Shown: positions 42,678 to 50,176, counted from the stretch's first letter. The stretch: DNA of 64,000 bases from Halorubrum saccharovorum DSM 1137 (GCF_000337915.1 NZ_AOJE01000070.1:1-64000), one strand, 5' to 3'. Notes: generated from the sequence alone by a model not told the origin. Translations and numbers: made by a program.

Positions 42678-43274
42678 TCAGATCGCGGGCCCGAGCGACC
42701 CGAGCGCCTCCGACTCGTCGATCGCGGCCGCCAGATCGACGGTCGCCTCGCCGAGCAGTTCGAGTCGCTCGCGGAGGTCGGCGTCGACGAGCTCGCCGTC
42801 GTCGAAGTCGTCGCCGCTCGCGTACGTCGCGCCCCCCACGGCGTGAGCCCCGAAGAACGCGAACGCCGGGCGGAGCTCCTGATCGACCGCGAGGAAGTGG
42901 TGGTCCGTCGCGCCGGTCGCGACGAGTCCGACCGCCGCGTTCTCGAAGGGGGCCACGTCCCCCTGCCACTGGTCGCGCGGCACCATGTCGAGGAGGTTCT
43001 TGAGCGCGCCCGAGTACGACCCGCGATAGACCGGGGTGCCGACGACGTAGGCGTCGGCCTCGACGATCAGGTCGAGCGCGGCGGCGGTGTCGCCCTCGTA
43101 GTTGTCGATCCCGCGACCGTCAGCCGTGTCCAGGTCGTAGTCGGCGAGGTGGAGCACGTCGGTCTCGACGCCGTCTCGGTCGGCCGCCGCGTCCAGCGCG
43201 ACCTCGACCGCGGTCCGCGTCCGGGAGTCGGCGGAGACGCTGCCGACGATCCCGAGAAGCGTTCTGTCGGTCAT
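42678..43274 (-). CDS. NADPH-dependent FMN reductase (SsuE/ArsH-like)
   Basis: A 198-residue flavodoxin-fold reductase. GIVGSVSADSRTRTAVEVAL binds the FMN phosphate, YVVGTPVYRGSYSGALKNLLDMVP is the family's isoalloxazine loop, and AVGLVATGATDHH follows. It would supply reduced FMN to the monooxygenase encoded directly upstream. Its ATG abuts the stop codon of that gene with no spacing (43275-43277 then 43274), so both are translated from one message. Two-component flavin monooxygenase partners are normally arranged like this. Confidence 0.9.
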   Translation of the reverse strand: MTDRTLLGIVGSVSADSRTRTAVEVALDAAADRDGVETDVLHLADYDLDTADGRGIDNYEGDTAAALDLIVEADAYVVGTPVYRGSYSGALKNLLDMVPRDQWQGDVAPFENAAVGLVATGATDHHFLAVDQELRPAFAFFGAHAVGGATYASGDDFDDGELVDADLRERLELLGEATVDLAAAIDESEALGSLGPAI

Positions 43275-44423
43275 CTACCGGGCCACCTTCGCGCCGCCGA
43301 TCTCCTCGATCTCGTCGACCGCGTCGACCGCCTCGGGGTCGAGCGGGTCCGCCTCGTCGATCGCCGGGATGATCGTCTCGCCGAAGCGTTCGAGCTCCTT
43401 CTCGAAGTCGAGGAACCCCGCGAGGACGATGTCGATCCCGATCGCGTCCAGCTTCCGGATCCGCTCGACGATCTGGTCGTCGGTCCCGATGAGTCCGGTC
43501 TTGAACCCGTCGTTGTACTGGACGAGATCCTCGAAGTCCGAGTCGGCCCACATCCCCTCGCCTTCCTCGGACGACTGGCCGGCCTCCTTCACCTGGTCTT
43601 TGAACGCATCGACCGCCTCGTCGGTGGCGTTCTCGATGATCCCCTCCAAGACCTCCTTGGCCTCCGCTTCGGTGTCGCGCTGGATGACGAACGCGTTCGC
43701 GGCGAACCGCGGCGGCTCCGTGCCGAACTCCGCGGCGTACTCCTCGACGTCGTCGATGACGGCGCGGATCTCCTGGAGGCTGCCCCCGTTGATGAACAGC
43801 ACGTCCGCGTGTCTCGCGGCCATCTCGCGGGCCGCCTGCGAGTTCCCGCCCTGGAACACCTGCGGGTACGGATCTTGGATCGGTTTGGGCTCCATCGGCG
43901 CGCCCTCGAACCCCTCGATGTCCTTCCCGATCGTGTAGAACCGCCCGTCGTAGGTCGCGCGCTCCTCGGTCCACAGCGCCTGCAGCACCTCGATGAACTC
44001 CGACGAGCGGGCGTACCGCTCGTCGTGTTCGAGCCACGGCTGGCCGAACCCGGTGAACTCGCCTTTGAACCAGCCGGAGACGACGTTGATCGAAAACCGC
44101 CCGTCGCTGATGCGGTCGGCCGTCGAGATGAAGTTCGCCAGCGGGCCGGGCTCCCACAGCCCGGGGTGGACCGCGCCGATCACGTGCAGCTCGTCGGTCT
44201 GCGCGGCGAGCGCGTTGGCGATCGACAGCGCCTCCAACTGCTTGTCCGCGCCGTAGCTCCCGAAGAAGCGCGCCTGCGCGAGCGCGTAGTCGAACCCGAC
44301 CGACTCCGCCGTGCGGGCGAGATCGAGGTTGTAGTCGTACGTCCAGTCCGTCTCCGTCTCCCAGTCCGAGACGACCAGCCCGCCGCTGACGTTCGGCACC
44401 CAGTACGCGAATTCGGTGTCCAT
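43275..44423 (-). CDS. sfnG: FMNH2-dependent monooxygenase, dimethylsulfone monooxygenase-like (SfnG)
   Basis: A 382-residue luciferase-like (LLM class) monooxygenase. The N-terminus FAYWVPNVSGGLVVSDWE, then SVGFDYALAQARFFGSYGAD, VIGAVHPGLWEPGPLANF, STADRISDGRFSINVVSGWFKGEFTGFG and PWLEHDERYARSSEF agree well with bacterial SfnG, which converts dimethylsulfone to methanesulfinate. Alkanesulfonate monooxygenase SsuD is a more distant option. The C-terminal tail is acidic. It is in an operon with the flavin reductase. Organosulfur use is the inferred role. Confidence 0.85.
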   Translation of the reverse strand: MDTEFAYWVPNVSGGLVVSDWETETDWTYDYNLDLARTAESVGFDYALAQARFFGSYGADKQLEALSIANALAAQTDELHVIGAVHPGLWEPGPLANFISTADRISDGRFSINVVSGWFKGEFTGFGQPWLEHDERYARSSEFIEVLQALWTEERATYDGRFYTIGKDIEGFEGAPMEPKPIQDPYPQVFQGGNSQAAREMAARHADVLFINGGSLQEIRAVIDDVEEYAAEFGTEPPRFAANAFVIQRDTEAEAKEVLEGIIENATDEAVDAFKDQVKEAGQSSEEGEGMWADSDFEDLVQYNDGFKTGLIGTDDQIVERIRKLDAIGIDIVLAGFLDFEKELERFGETIIPAIDEADPLDPEAVDAVDEIEEIGGAKVAR

Positions 44424-44592
44424 ACCCGCTCATCCACCCGGATCGACTTAATCAGGCCCGCTACGGCCAACTCTGTCGGGGTTCTCCGATAGCGGTCGTG
44501 TTTGTGCGGGAACCTCGGAAGCGGCAAGTGTTGTGCGAGTGGCGCGGATCGATCCGGGGAACCGTCGCCTTCCATCGCCGCCTGCAGAAGCA

Positions 44593-44784
44593 TGCGCGGG
44601 ACCGGATTCGAACCGGAACCAGACGTGCTCGCTTCGCTGCGCGCGTCTGGTAGGGTTCGAATCCTCGTCGAAATGCCTCTCCTCGCGAATTGCTCGGAGA
44701 GATATGCGCGGGACCGGATTCGAACCGGAGGAAGACGTGCTCACTCGCTCCGCTCGTCGCGCGCGACTTCCAGGATTCAAATCC
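44593..44784 (-). repeat. Two hairpin elements repeating the tRNA-Leu 3' end
   Basis: The 24-bp 3' end of the tRNA-Leu gene (44826-44849 on the plus strand) recurs exactly at 44705-44728 and 44593-44616. Each copy is one arm of a large inverted repeat. In the distal element GGATTCGAACC (44604-44614) and CCAGACG (44619-44625) pair with CGTCTGG (44644-44650) and GGTTCGAATCC (44654-44664). In the proximal element GGATTCGAACC (44716) and GGAAG (44730) face CTTCC (44767) and GGATTCAAATCC (44773-44784). The loops share a GC-rich core of the type ACGTGCTCGCTTCGCTGCGCG. They lie directly downstream of the tRNA in its own direction. No gene is visible in 44424-44825. Confidence 0.8.
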
Positions 44785-44825
44785 GCACCTGCTCTCTCGC
44801 TCAGTCGCTACGCTCCTTCGCTCAG

Positions 44826-44910
44826 TGCGCGGGACCGGATTCGAACCGGCGGACCCCTACGGGATAGCGTCCTAAGCGCTACGCCTTTGGCCTGGCTCGG
44901 CAACCCGCGC
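44826..44910 (-). tRNA. tRNA-Leu (anticodon TAG)
   Basis: An 85-nt class II tRNA. The acceptor GCGCGGG pairs with CCCGCGC plus discriminator A, the D arm GCCGAGCCAGGCCAAAGGC follows, the anticodon stem GTAGCG/CGCTAT holds loop CTTAGGA with anticodon TAG, the long variable arm is CCCGTAGGGG, and the T arm is CCGGTTCGAATCCGG. CCA is not encoded. The long variable arm and discriminator A fit leucine; it reads CUA codons. Confidence 0.93.
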
Positions 44911-44979
44911 GCGACCGAGCGTAGGCGAAACCGACTCAAGAACCTGACGAACCGACGACGGCGACCGTGCGATAACTGC

Positions 44980-45300
44980 GGCGGCGCGTGCCGCCGAGCG
45001 CCCGAAGGGCACGAGGTGCACGCGCGAGGGAGTCGGCCGGCGCTTGTAAGCGCCGGCCGACGAGGCTGGGGAGGCGTGAGGCTGTGCGGTGCGGGGCGGG
45101 ACTCAAAGGGGCAGTCGCGAGGGCGAAGCACGGCGACGTAAGTACCGCAGCGAGTGAGCGGAGCGAACGAGTGAGGAACGCCACGAGCCGCGCGAGTCCT
45201 CGCGACTGGGGCTTTGGAGGTCTTCGCCGTCGATCCACAGTTACCAATTACGCACTGCCGAGTGGGTGGGGCTTTGAAGATGTACGTCGCCGATCCCACG
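44980..45300. repeat. GC-rich palindromic intergenic repeat region
   Basis: The 392-bp spacer 44911-45302 has no gene. At 45033-45060 lies a perfect hairpin with 13-bp arms, TCGGCCGGCGCTT / AAGCGCCGGCCGA, around GT. Further on, AGTCGCGAGG (45113-45122) is mirrored by CCTCGCGACT (45199-45208). Two imperfect direct copies of GGGGCTTTG-AGAT-like sequence (about 45208 and 45268) precede the endonuclease III stop. The layout looks like a dispersed structured element, perhaps transcribed; copies elsewhere in the genome cannot be tested here. Confidence 0.5.
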
Positions 45301-45302
45301 TC

Positions 45303-46001
45303 TCAACAGTACTCGCAGTCGCAGTACGCCTCACACACCGGGTTGTCGCAGTCGGCGCCGCGGGCCGAGCAGTGCTCGCGACCGTGCCGGATCAACAGGA
45401 CGTGGAGCGGGTAGGTTAGCTCGTCGGGGACCAGCGCGTCGAGCGCGTCGTGCGCCGCCTGATTCGACGCCGACTCCGGCACCAACCCGAACCGCTTGGA
45501 GACGCGCTCGACGTGGGTGTCGACCGCCATCGTCGGCTTCCCGAAGTGGAAGTTCAACACGACGCTGGCGGTCTTCGGCCCCACGCCCTTGATCTCGGTG
45601 AGCCACGCCTTCGCGTCGTCGGTCGCCATCGCGTCGAGGAACGCCAGCGAGTACGCCCCGCCGGTCTCCTCGCGGATGGCGGCCAGCGCGCGCTGGATCC
45701 GGGCGGCCTTCTGGTCGGCGAGCCCCGCCACCCGGATCGTCTCTCTCAGCTCCTCGTGGTCCGCGGCCTCGATCGCCGCGAAGTCGTCGTACCGTTCAAA
45801 GAGCGCCTCCGCGGCCCGGCTCGTGTTCGCGTCGGCGACGTTCTGCGAGAGGATCGTCGTCACCAGCTGGCGGACCCCCTCGCCGGGGTCGGCGGTCGGA
45901 TCGGCGCCGTGCTCGGCGACGCGGTCCACCGGCTCGTACAGCGACACCAGATCGTCGTGGAGCTCGCGGACCCGCGATTCGGTCCACGCGTGCGTCGACA
46001 T
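45303..46001 (-). CDS. nth: Endonuclease III-type DNA glycosylase/AP lyase
   Basis: A 232-residue HhH-GPD base-excision repair enzyme. LVTTILSQNVADANTSRAAEALF opens the domain, the helix-hairpin-helix and catalytic Lys are in LTEIKGVGPKTASVVLNF, and the catalytic Asp is in MAVDTHVERVSKRFGL. A C-terminal Cys cluster (CSARGADCDNPVCEAYCDCEYC, last 22 residues region) supplies the [4Fe-4S] ligands with extra Cys. It removes oxidised pyrimidines. It is monocistronic, on the minus strand, divergent from the TFB-like gene. Confidence 0.93.
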   Translation of the reverse strand: MSTHAWTESRVRELHDDLVSLYEPVDRVAEHGADPTADPGEGVRQLVTTILSQNVADANTSRAAEALFERYDDFAAIEAADHEELRETIRVAGLADQKAARIQRALAAIREETGGAYSLAFLDAMATDDAKAWLTEIKGVGPKTASVVLNFHFGKPTMAVDTHVERVSKRFGLVPESASNQAAHDALDALVPDELTYPLHVLLIRHGREHCSARGADCDNPVCEAYCDCEYC

Positions 46002-46182
46002 ACCCGTCGTACGGACGGCGCGGACTTGAGGGCGACGACCGGGAGGAGGCGTGGCCAGCTCGCGCTCTCCGTCGCCCCGGGATCCCCGACTCGCCTCGTA
46101 TCTCCGATCGCCCCGGGATCCCCGACTCGACTCGCCTCTCCCCCGCGCGATCTTTTTAAACTGGTGCGCCTAACTGCAGGCC

Positions 46183-46491
46183 ATGTACCGCGCGAGCGAT
46201 CGCGTCGACAACGCGGCGTGGATCGACCGGCTCGACGACGCGTGCGCGACGCTCGACCTCGACGAGGAGACGCTGTCGACGGCGACGGATCTCTTCCTGT
46301 CGCGCGCCCCCGACGACGACCGCGGGAAGCGCGTCGTCGCGGCCGCCAGCCTCTACGCCGCCGCGCTGATCCGCGGCCAAGAGCGGTCGCAGTCCGCCGT
46401 CGCCGACGCGATGGACGTCTCCAGGCTCTCGGTGCAGAAGCGCTGGAAGCCGATTCTGGAAGACGCCGGCTTCTCACCGCCGACGTGGTGA
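46183..46491 (+). CDS. Single-cyclin-fold TFIIB-like protein
   Basis: A 102-residue protein made of one cyclin repeat. DEETLSTATDLFLSRAPDDDRGKRVVAAASLYAAALIRGQERSQSAVADAMDVSRLSVQKRWKPIL matches the second half of a TFB core (helices ending in a DNA-binding helix-turn-helix). It lacks the zinc ribbon and one of the two cyclin repeats of a real TFB (about 320 residues). It could bind BRE-like DNA or modulate transcription initiation. A TATA-like TTTTTAAAC stands about 26 bp upstream of ATG 46183, suggesting a very short leader. Confidence 0.82.
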   Translation: MYRASDRVDNAAWIDRLDDACATLDLDEETLSTATDLFLSRAPDDDRGKRVVAAASLYAAALIRGQERSQSAVADAMDVSRLSVQKRWKPILEDAGFSPPTW

Positions 46492-46572
46492 GTCCGCCGA
46501 GAACGCCTCCCGACCGCTTTTAACGCCCTGTTCCGCCCCGATCCGCCATCGGCGATAGATTTATTAGCAAAC

Positions 46573-46627
46573 GTAAAGGATGCTTTACTGTAAAGCGAGC
46601 TTTACAACCAGATCGCGCTCGCTTTAC
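46573..46627. promoter_or_regulatory. Double operator GTAAAG-N4-CTTTAC upstream of DUF2178/XRE operon
   Basis: Two perfect inverted repeats stand in tandem, one base apart: GTAAAG-GATG-CTTTAC (46573-46588) and GTAAAG-CGAG-CTTTAC (46590-46605). A half site CTTTAC follows at 46622-46627 just before ATG 46636. A TTTATTAGCAA box lies upstream. The second gene of the operon encodes an XRE regulator, the natural candidate to bind here and autoregulate. Confidence 0.75.
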
Positions 46628-46635
46628 GCGCAATC

Positions 46636-47052
46636 ATGAGCGAACGCACCACCCCCGCGACGACGCGGCCCTCCACCCGAAAACGGTACAAACGCATCGC
46701 CTACGCACTGCTCGGCGCCGGTATCGCGGCGCTGTTCGTCGCCGTCGCCCTCGATCGGTTCGTCCTCGGCGTCGCCCTCTACTGGGCCGGCGGCCTCGGG
46801 ATGGGGCTCGTCCAGCGATTCAGCCCCGTGGACCTGTACGACGAGCGCGACACCACTATCGAGCGCAAGGCCAGCGAGAGCACGATGAACGTCTTCGCGT
46901 ACGTGTTCATCCTCGGCGCGCCCGGCGGGCTCGTGTTAGAGGAGAGCGGGATCGTCACGCTCCCGGGCGAATTCTACGGCGCGATGTGGACCCTCTTCGC
47001 GGTGTCCGCCGTGTTCGGCGCGTTCGTCCTCTACTACAAGTACCGGACATGA
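46636..47052 (+). CDS. DUF2178-type membrane protein
   Basis: A 138-residue protein with four hydrophobic segments in two hairpins (ALLGAGIAALFVAVALDRFV, GVALYWAGGLGMGLV, VFAYVFILGAPGGLVL, MWTLFAVSAVFGAFVLYYKY). The conserved motif DERDTTIERKAS lies in the middle loop, as in DUF2178/YdbT-like proteins that are regularly paired with a small XRE repressor. Its stop overlaps the repressor start (ATGA). Function of the family is unknown; a membrane stress-sensing or transport role is speculation. Confidence 0.82.
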   Translation: MSERTTPATTRPSTRKRYKRIAYALLGAGIAALFVAVALDRFVLGVALYWAGGLGMGLVQRFSPVDLYDERDTTIERKASESTMNVFAYVFILGAPGGLVLEESGIVTLPGEFYGAMWTLFAVSAVFGAFVLYYKYRT

Positions 47053-47252
47053 GAAACGACATCCCCGACAGACGCGCGGAGACCGGCGAGAGCCAGGCCG
47101 ACCTCGCCGCCGCCGTCGGCGTCACCCGCCAGACGATCAACGCGATCGAACGCGAACGCTACGACCCCTCGCTGGAGCTCGCCTTCGATCTGGCCGCCCA
47201 CTTCGGCTGCCGGATCGAGGACCTGTTCGATCCCACGGCGGAGGACCGCTGA
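47049..47252 (+). CDS. Small XRE/Cro-type HTH transcriptional regulator
   Basis: A 67-residue one-domain regulator: RRAETGESQADLAAAVGVTRQTINAIERERYDPSLELAFDLAAHFGCRIEDLF is a full five-helix HTH_3 domain, with the recognition helix around GVTRQTINAIE. It is of the YgzD/HrtR-like type that accompanies DUF2178 membrane proteins. ATG 47049 overlaps the preceding stop by four bases, so translation is coupled. Likely binds the paired GTAAAG-N4-CTTTAC sites upstream of the operon. Confidence 0.9.
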   Translation: MRNDIPDRRAETGESQADLAAAVGVTRQTINAIERERYDPSLELAFDLAAHFGCRIEDLFDPTAEDR

Positions 47253-47293
47253 GGGATCTCGGAGGCGCGCCGCCGCGTCCGCGGTACTTCTCT

Positions 47294-47977
47294 TTATAAT
47301 GGAATAACGTACGATTCGACGAAGTCGATGAGCTTCTCTTCCAGCTCGTCTCGATCGACGAAATACCGGAAACGCAGACTGTAGGCGTCGTCCATCTCGT
47401 CGATCGACGCGCTGCTGAATTTCGGCTCGTACGTCTTTCGCCCCCCGCCGCTTCGTTCGGCTTCAGAGAAGATGCAGAACGTCCGCGGGTCTCGTCTGGC
47501 TGCGTCGGTGTCTCGTAGGCTGAAGTGCTCCGGAACTGCGCCCGCTTCGGCACCTGCACCGGTCGTGAGCCCCGCTTTCGTGAAGACGAACGCGTTCCCG
47601 TCACTCGCCGTCGCGAACGCGACCGACTGGTCGATCACCGCCATGCCGGGTTCCGCGAGCTCTTCGGTTGTGACCTCTTGCTTCGTCGGAATCTCAACGT
47701 CGCTCGCGATGAAAAGCGCTGCTTGCGTCTCTGCCGAGACCGCCCGACAGATCGATCTGAGTGTGGCCTGAATCGCATCCGGAGCCGCGTCGTCACTCTC
47801 GGGAGCGAGCGGATCCGGTGGCAACGGGTACTCGTCGTCGGGATAGAGATACGACGGGTCCAGCAGCCGATACGGACCCATCAGGAAGACGAGTGCGTCG
47901 GAGGCGTCCGCCCACGGAACGGATCCGACGATGATCTCTCGGATCGGCGTGTCCTGGTACGTTCGAAGGCCGGTCAT
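47294..47977 (-). CDS. Haloarchaeal conserved protein (DUF7509-like)
   Basis: A 227-residue soluble acidic protein. Features are an early FLMGPYRLLDPSYLYP segment reminiscent of nucleotide-handling 'FxxMGPYR' proteins of haloarchaea, a central VIDQSVAFATASDGNAFVFTKAGLTTG with AVPEHFSLR, and a C-terminal RFRYFVDRDELEEKLIDFVESYV. I associate the pattern with DUF7509, but no biochemical role is known to me. The start could be ATG 47977 (used here) or an in-frame ATG at 48010. It is divergent from the ArsR-type regulator with a short AT-rich promoter between them. Confidence 0.72.
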   Translation of the reverse strand: MTGLRTYQDTPIREIIVGSVPWADASDALVFLMGPYRLLDPSYLYPDDEYPLPPDPLAPESDDAAPDAIQATLRSICRAVSAETQAALFIASDVEIPTKQEVTTEELAEPGMAVIDQSVAFATASDGNAFVFTKAGLTTGAGAEAGAVPEHFSLRDTDAARRDPRTFCIFSEAERSGGGRKTYEPKFSSASIDEMDDAYSLRFRYFVDRDELEEKLIDFVESYVIPL

Positions 47978-48073
47978 CGTGTCCGGTCTCGGTGCCGCTT
48001 CGATTATCAATACTGCCCACCGTTCTTCTTAACGACGATTAAGTATATCCGTCTCGCCGACGAACACACGCGT

Positions 48074-48460
48074 ATGAGCGAACGGGAAGCGGAAGTCACC
48101 GACCGGAGCGAAGCCGCGAACGCCCGTCCGGAGGGGTACAGGCGAGTAGAATCGGAGCTGCTCGACGGGTCGCTCGACCTCGATCGGGAGAGCGAGCGAC
48201 TCAAGGCGATGGGCGAGCCGACCAGATTCACGCTCTTGTACCTCCTCTCCCGGGAGGGTCAGATCGAGAGCGGCGAGCTCGCAGACGCCCTCGATCGCCG
48301 TCAAAACGACCTGTACCATCACCTCAACACCCTCGAAGACGCGGGCCTCGTCGGGAAATTCCGGGACGGAAAGGCTCGGGTGTACGAGCTGTCGCCGCTC
48401 GCGGAGGCGTTCGTGCCGCAGCTGTTCGAGGCGATCGGCGAGCGAGCCGAAGCGGTATAA
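48074..48460 (+). CDS. ArsR-type winged-helix transcriptional regulator
   Basis: A 128-residue regulator: LKAMGEPTRFTLLYLLSREGQIESGELADALDRRQNDLYHHLNTLEDAGLVGKFRDGKARVYELSPLA is a winged helix of the ArsR/HTH_20 kind, preceded by a 40-residue acidic N-terminus and followed by a short dimerisation helix. No metal-binding Cys are present, so it is not a metal sensor of the classic type. ATG 48074 lies about 20 bp after TTAAGTATATCC, a TATA-like box, giving a near-leaderless message. It may regulate the divergent DUF7509-like gene. Confidence 0.87.
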   Translation: MSEREAEVTDRSEAANARPEGYRRVESELLDGSLDLDRESERLKAMGEPTRFTLLYLLSREGQIESGELADALDRRQNDLYHHLNTLEDAGLVGKFRDGKARVYELSPLAEAFVPQLFEAIGERAEAV

Positions 48461-48528
48461 GGTCGAGCCGCGTTGACACTCCCCGACGTACTCACCCCGC
48501 CGCCGCGACGCCTCCGCTACCGCGCACC

Positions 48529-49167
48529 CTATCGCGGCGTCGCCACGACGCCGAGGTGGTCCTCGTGGAACCGGTCGAGCCGCTGCGTCTCCAAGATCTC
48601 GTAGGCCTCCCGGAGCCGATCGAGCGCGCTCTCGAACACGGTTTCGGGATCCGCCGTCACGTCCTCGCTGCGCGCCTTGATCGCGAGCAGCAGCCGCCCG
48701 TCGTCAGCGAGGAACTGGCGGTTCCGGACCGCGACCTCCGCCTGCCCGCGCGTCGCCACGTCCTGGACGATGGCGTCCACGTCGCTCTCGACGACGTGCG
48801 CGTACCGGTTCGGCGTCCGGGCGTCCTTCAACAGCGGGAACAGCCGGTCGCGGGGCTCGGCCGCCTCGACGAGGTCCCGTGCCGGGCGCGGCGCGAACTC
48901 CACCGCGTACGTCGGCCCCGCGAAGTCGGCGACGTGGCTGACCGTCGTCCCGCTGGCGGCGCCGAGGTACAGCACCGTCTCGCCGCCCGAGAGCCCCGTC
49001 TCGACCCCGAGCTCGAACATCCCGCCGAGCTTCGAGCGACCGGCGTCCCACGCGCGCCACCCGTCCGCGGTCGGCTCGCCGTACACCGGCGGACCGCGGG
49101 TCGCCAGCCGGGTCTCCCCGTTTATCTCGCGGCGCTCGACGCCCGCCGGTAGGTCGGGAGCGCTCAT
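48529..49167 (-). CDS. flpA: Fibrillarin-like rRNA/tRNA 2'-O-methyltransferase
   Basis: A 212-residue fibrillarin, the SAM-dependent catalytic subunit of the box C/D sRNP. SAM motif I is ETVLYLGAASGTTVSHVADF, followed by YAVEFAPRPARDLVE, VESDVDAIVQDVATRGQAEVAVRN and LLLAIKARSEDVTADPE (catalytic Lys). It overlaps the NOP5 gene by four bases (ATGA), the conserved archaeal gene pair. It directs 2'-O-methylation at guide RNA-selected sites in rRNA and tRNA. Confidence 0.95.
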   Translation of the reverse strand: MSAPDLPAGVERREINGETRLATRGPPVYGEPTADGWRAWDAGRSKLGGMFELGVETGLSGGETVLYLGAASGTTVSHVADFAGPTYAVEFAPRPARDLVEAAEPRDRLFPLLKDARTPNRYAHVVESDVDAIVQDVATRGQAEVAVRNRQFLADDGRLLLAIKARSEDVTADPETVFESALDRLREAYEILETQRLDRFHEDHLGVVATPR

Positions 49168-50093
49168 GCGTCGCCCTCCGCGTCGGTGTCGCTGCCCCCG
49201 CCATCGCTCCCGCTACCGTCGCCCCCCTCTTCCGCCCGCGCCCGGATCGTCGCCATTCGCTCGCGGAGCTCCTCGTGGAGCGTCTCGCGGCGTTCGCCCG
49301 AGTAGTGGTCCACCCGGGCCGCGAGCGTGAGCTTGCCCGCGAGCGCTCGCGCGGCCGATCCGCGATCCTCCGGGCGGGTGTTCCGCACGTACTCGTGCGT
49401 GTAGATGATCCCGTGTTTCGGCGAGGGAGCGCGCCCGGCGAGGTGGGCGAACAACGCCTCTTCGGCGCCGAGCACCTGCACGGTCCCGGAGGGCTTCTTC
49501 GCGAGCGACTCCAGCCCCCCCGCGAGCGCGATCAGCCGAGCCGCGAGCTCCGGGCCGGCCATCTCGGTGAGATTCGGCGCCACCGCCGGCGCGGTCCGCT
49601 CGATCGTCTCGGCGAGCGCGTCGCGCTCCGCGGCGAGGTCGGCGACGCGCGCCGCGAGCGAGACGGCGCGCCGCTCCAGTTCGCCGTCCGGCTCGCGCTC
49701 TGCCACGGCGCGAGCGCCCTCGATCCCCGGTTCGGCGTCGTCGAAGAGGCTCCCCGCCCACTCGGCGGCGCGCTCGGCCAGCTCGTTGGCGGTGCGCTCG
49801 CAGTCGTCCATCGCCCGCACCGCGTGGACGAGCTGTCTGTCGTCGGCGCGCTCGCGCTCGCGGACCGCCTCGCGGGTCGCCGCAACGGACGCGTCGTGGA
49901 GCCGGTCGTAGTAGTCGTCGCGCGAGTCGGCGAAGCCGGACTCGACCGCGAGGCCGGGCCAGTCGTCCGGCTCGTCGGCCTCGCCGTCGACGATTCGGAC
50001 GCGGAGCGTCCCCTCGTCGCCCGTCGCCTCGGAGCCGGGGGGCGAACCGCCCGCGAACCAGCCCGCGCCCGCGTTGTCGTCGGTGTCGGTCAT
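49164..50093 (-). CDS. nop5: NOP5/NOP56 box C/D sRNP core protein
   Basis: A 309-residue scaffold that bridges L7Ae-bound guide RNA and fibrillarin. A variable N-terminal domain (about 1-110) contacts fibrillarin, a coiled coil covers about 110-180 (AVAEREPDGELERRAVSLAARVADLAAERDALAETI), and the Nop domain shows VQVLGAEEALFAHLAG and PKHGIIYTHEYVRNTRPEDRGSAARALAGKLTLAARVDHYSG. The lysine-rich tail of eukaryotic NOP56 is replaced by an Asp/Gly-rich end (GSGSDGGGSDTDAEGDA). It is translationally coupled to flpA. Confidence 0.94.
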   Translation of the reverse strand: MTDTDDNAGAGWFAGGSPPGSEATGDEGTLRVRIVDGEADEPDDWPGLAVESGFADSRDDYYDRLHDASVAATREAVRERERADDRQLVHAVRAMDDCERTANELAERAAEWAGSLFDDAEPGIEGARAVAEREPDGELERRAVSLAARVADLAAERDALAETIERTAPAVAPNLTEMAGPELAARLIALAGGLESLAKKPSGTVQVLGAEEALFAHLAGRAPSPKHGIIYTHEYVRNTRPEDRGSAARALAGKLTLAARVDHYSGERRETLHEELRERMATIRARAEEGGDGSGSDGGGSDTDAEGDA

Positions 50094-50176
50094 TGCCCGT
50101 GGCTACTCCGGCCGGTCGTATAGGCGTTCCCGAAACGGCTTCGGGACGCTCCGCGCGAAAAGGGGAACCGCTGCGG

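Noticed and set aside
44604-44664. Additional tRNA genes in the repeats beside tRNA-Leu
   Set aside because: Only a T arm and acceptor 3' strand are present; no D arm, anticodon arm or acceptor 5' strand can be folded.
44593-44849. CRISPR-like array made of the three 24-bp repeats
   Set aside because: Repeats belong to the tRNA 3' end, spacers are themselves inverted repeats of differing length, and no cas genes are present.
44533-45141. Open frames over the tRNA-Leu and its repeats
   Set aside because: They repeat the peptide CAGPDSNR or MRGTGFEPE, an artefact of translating the tRNA 3' end. The region is explained by the tRNA and hairpins.
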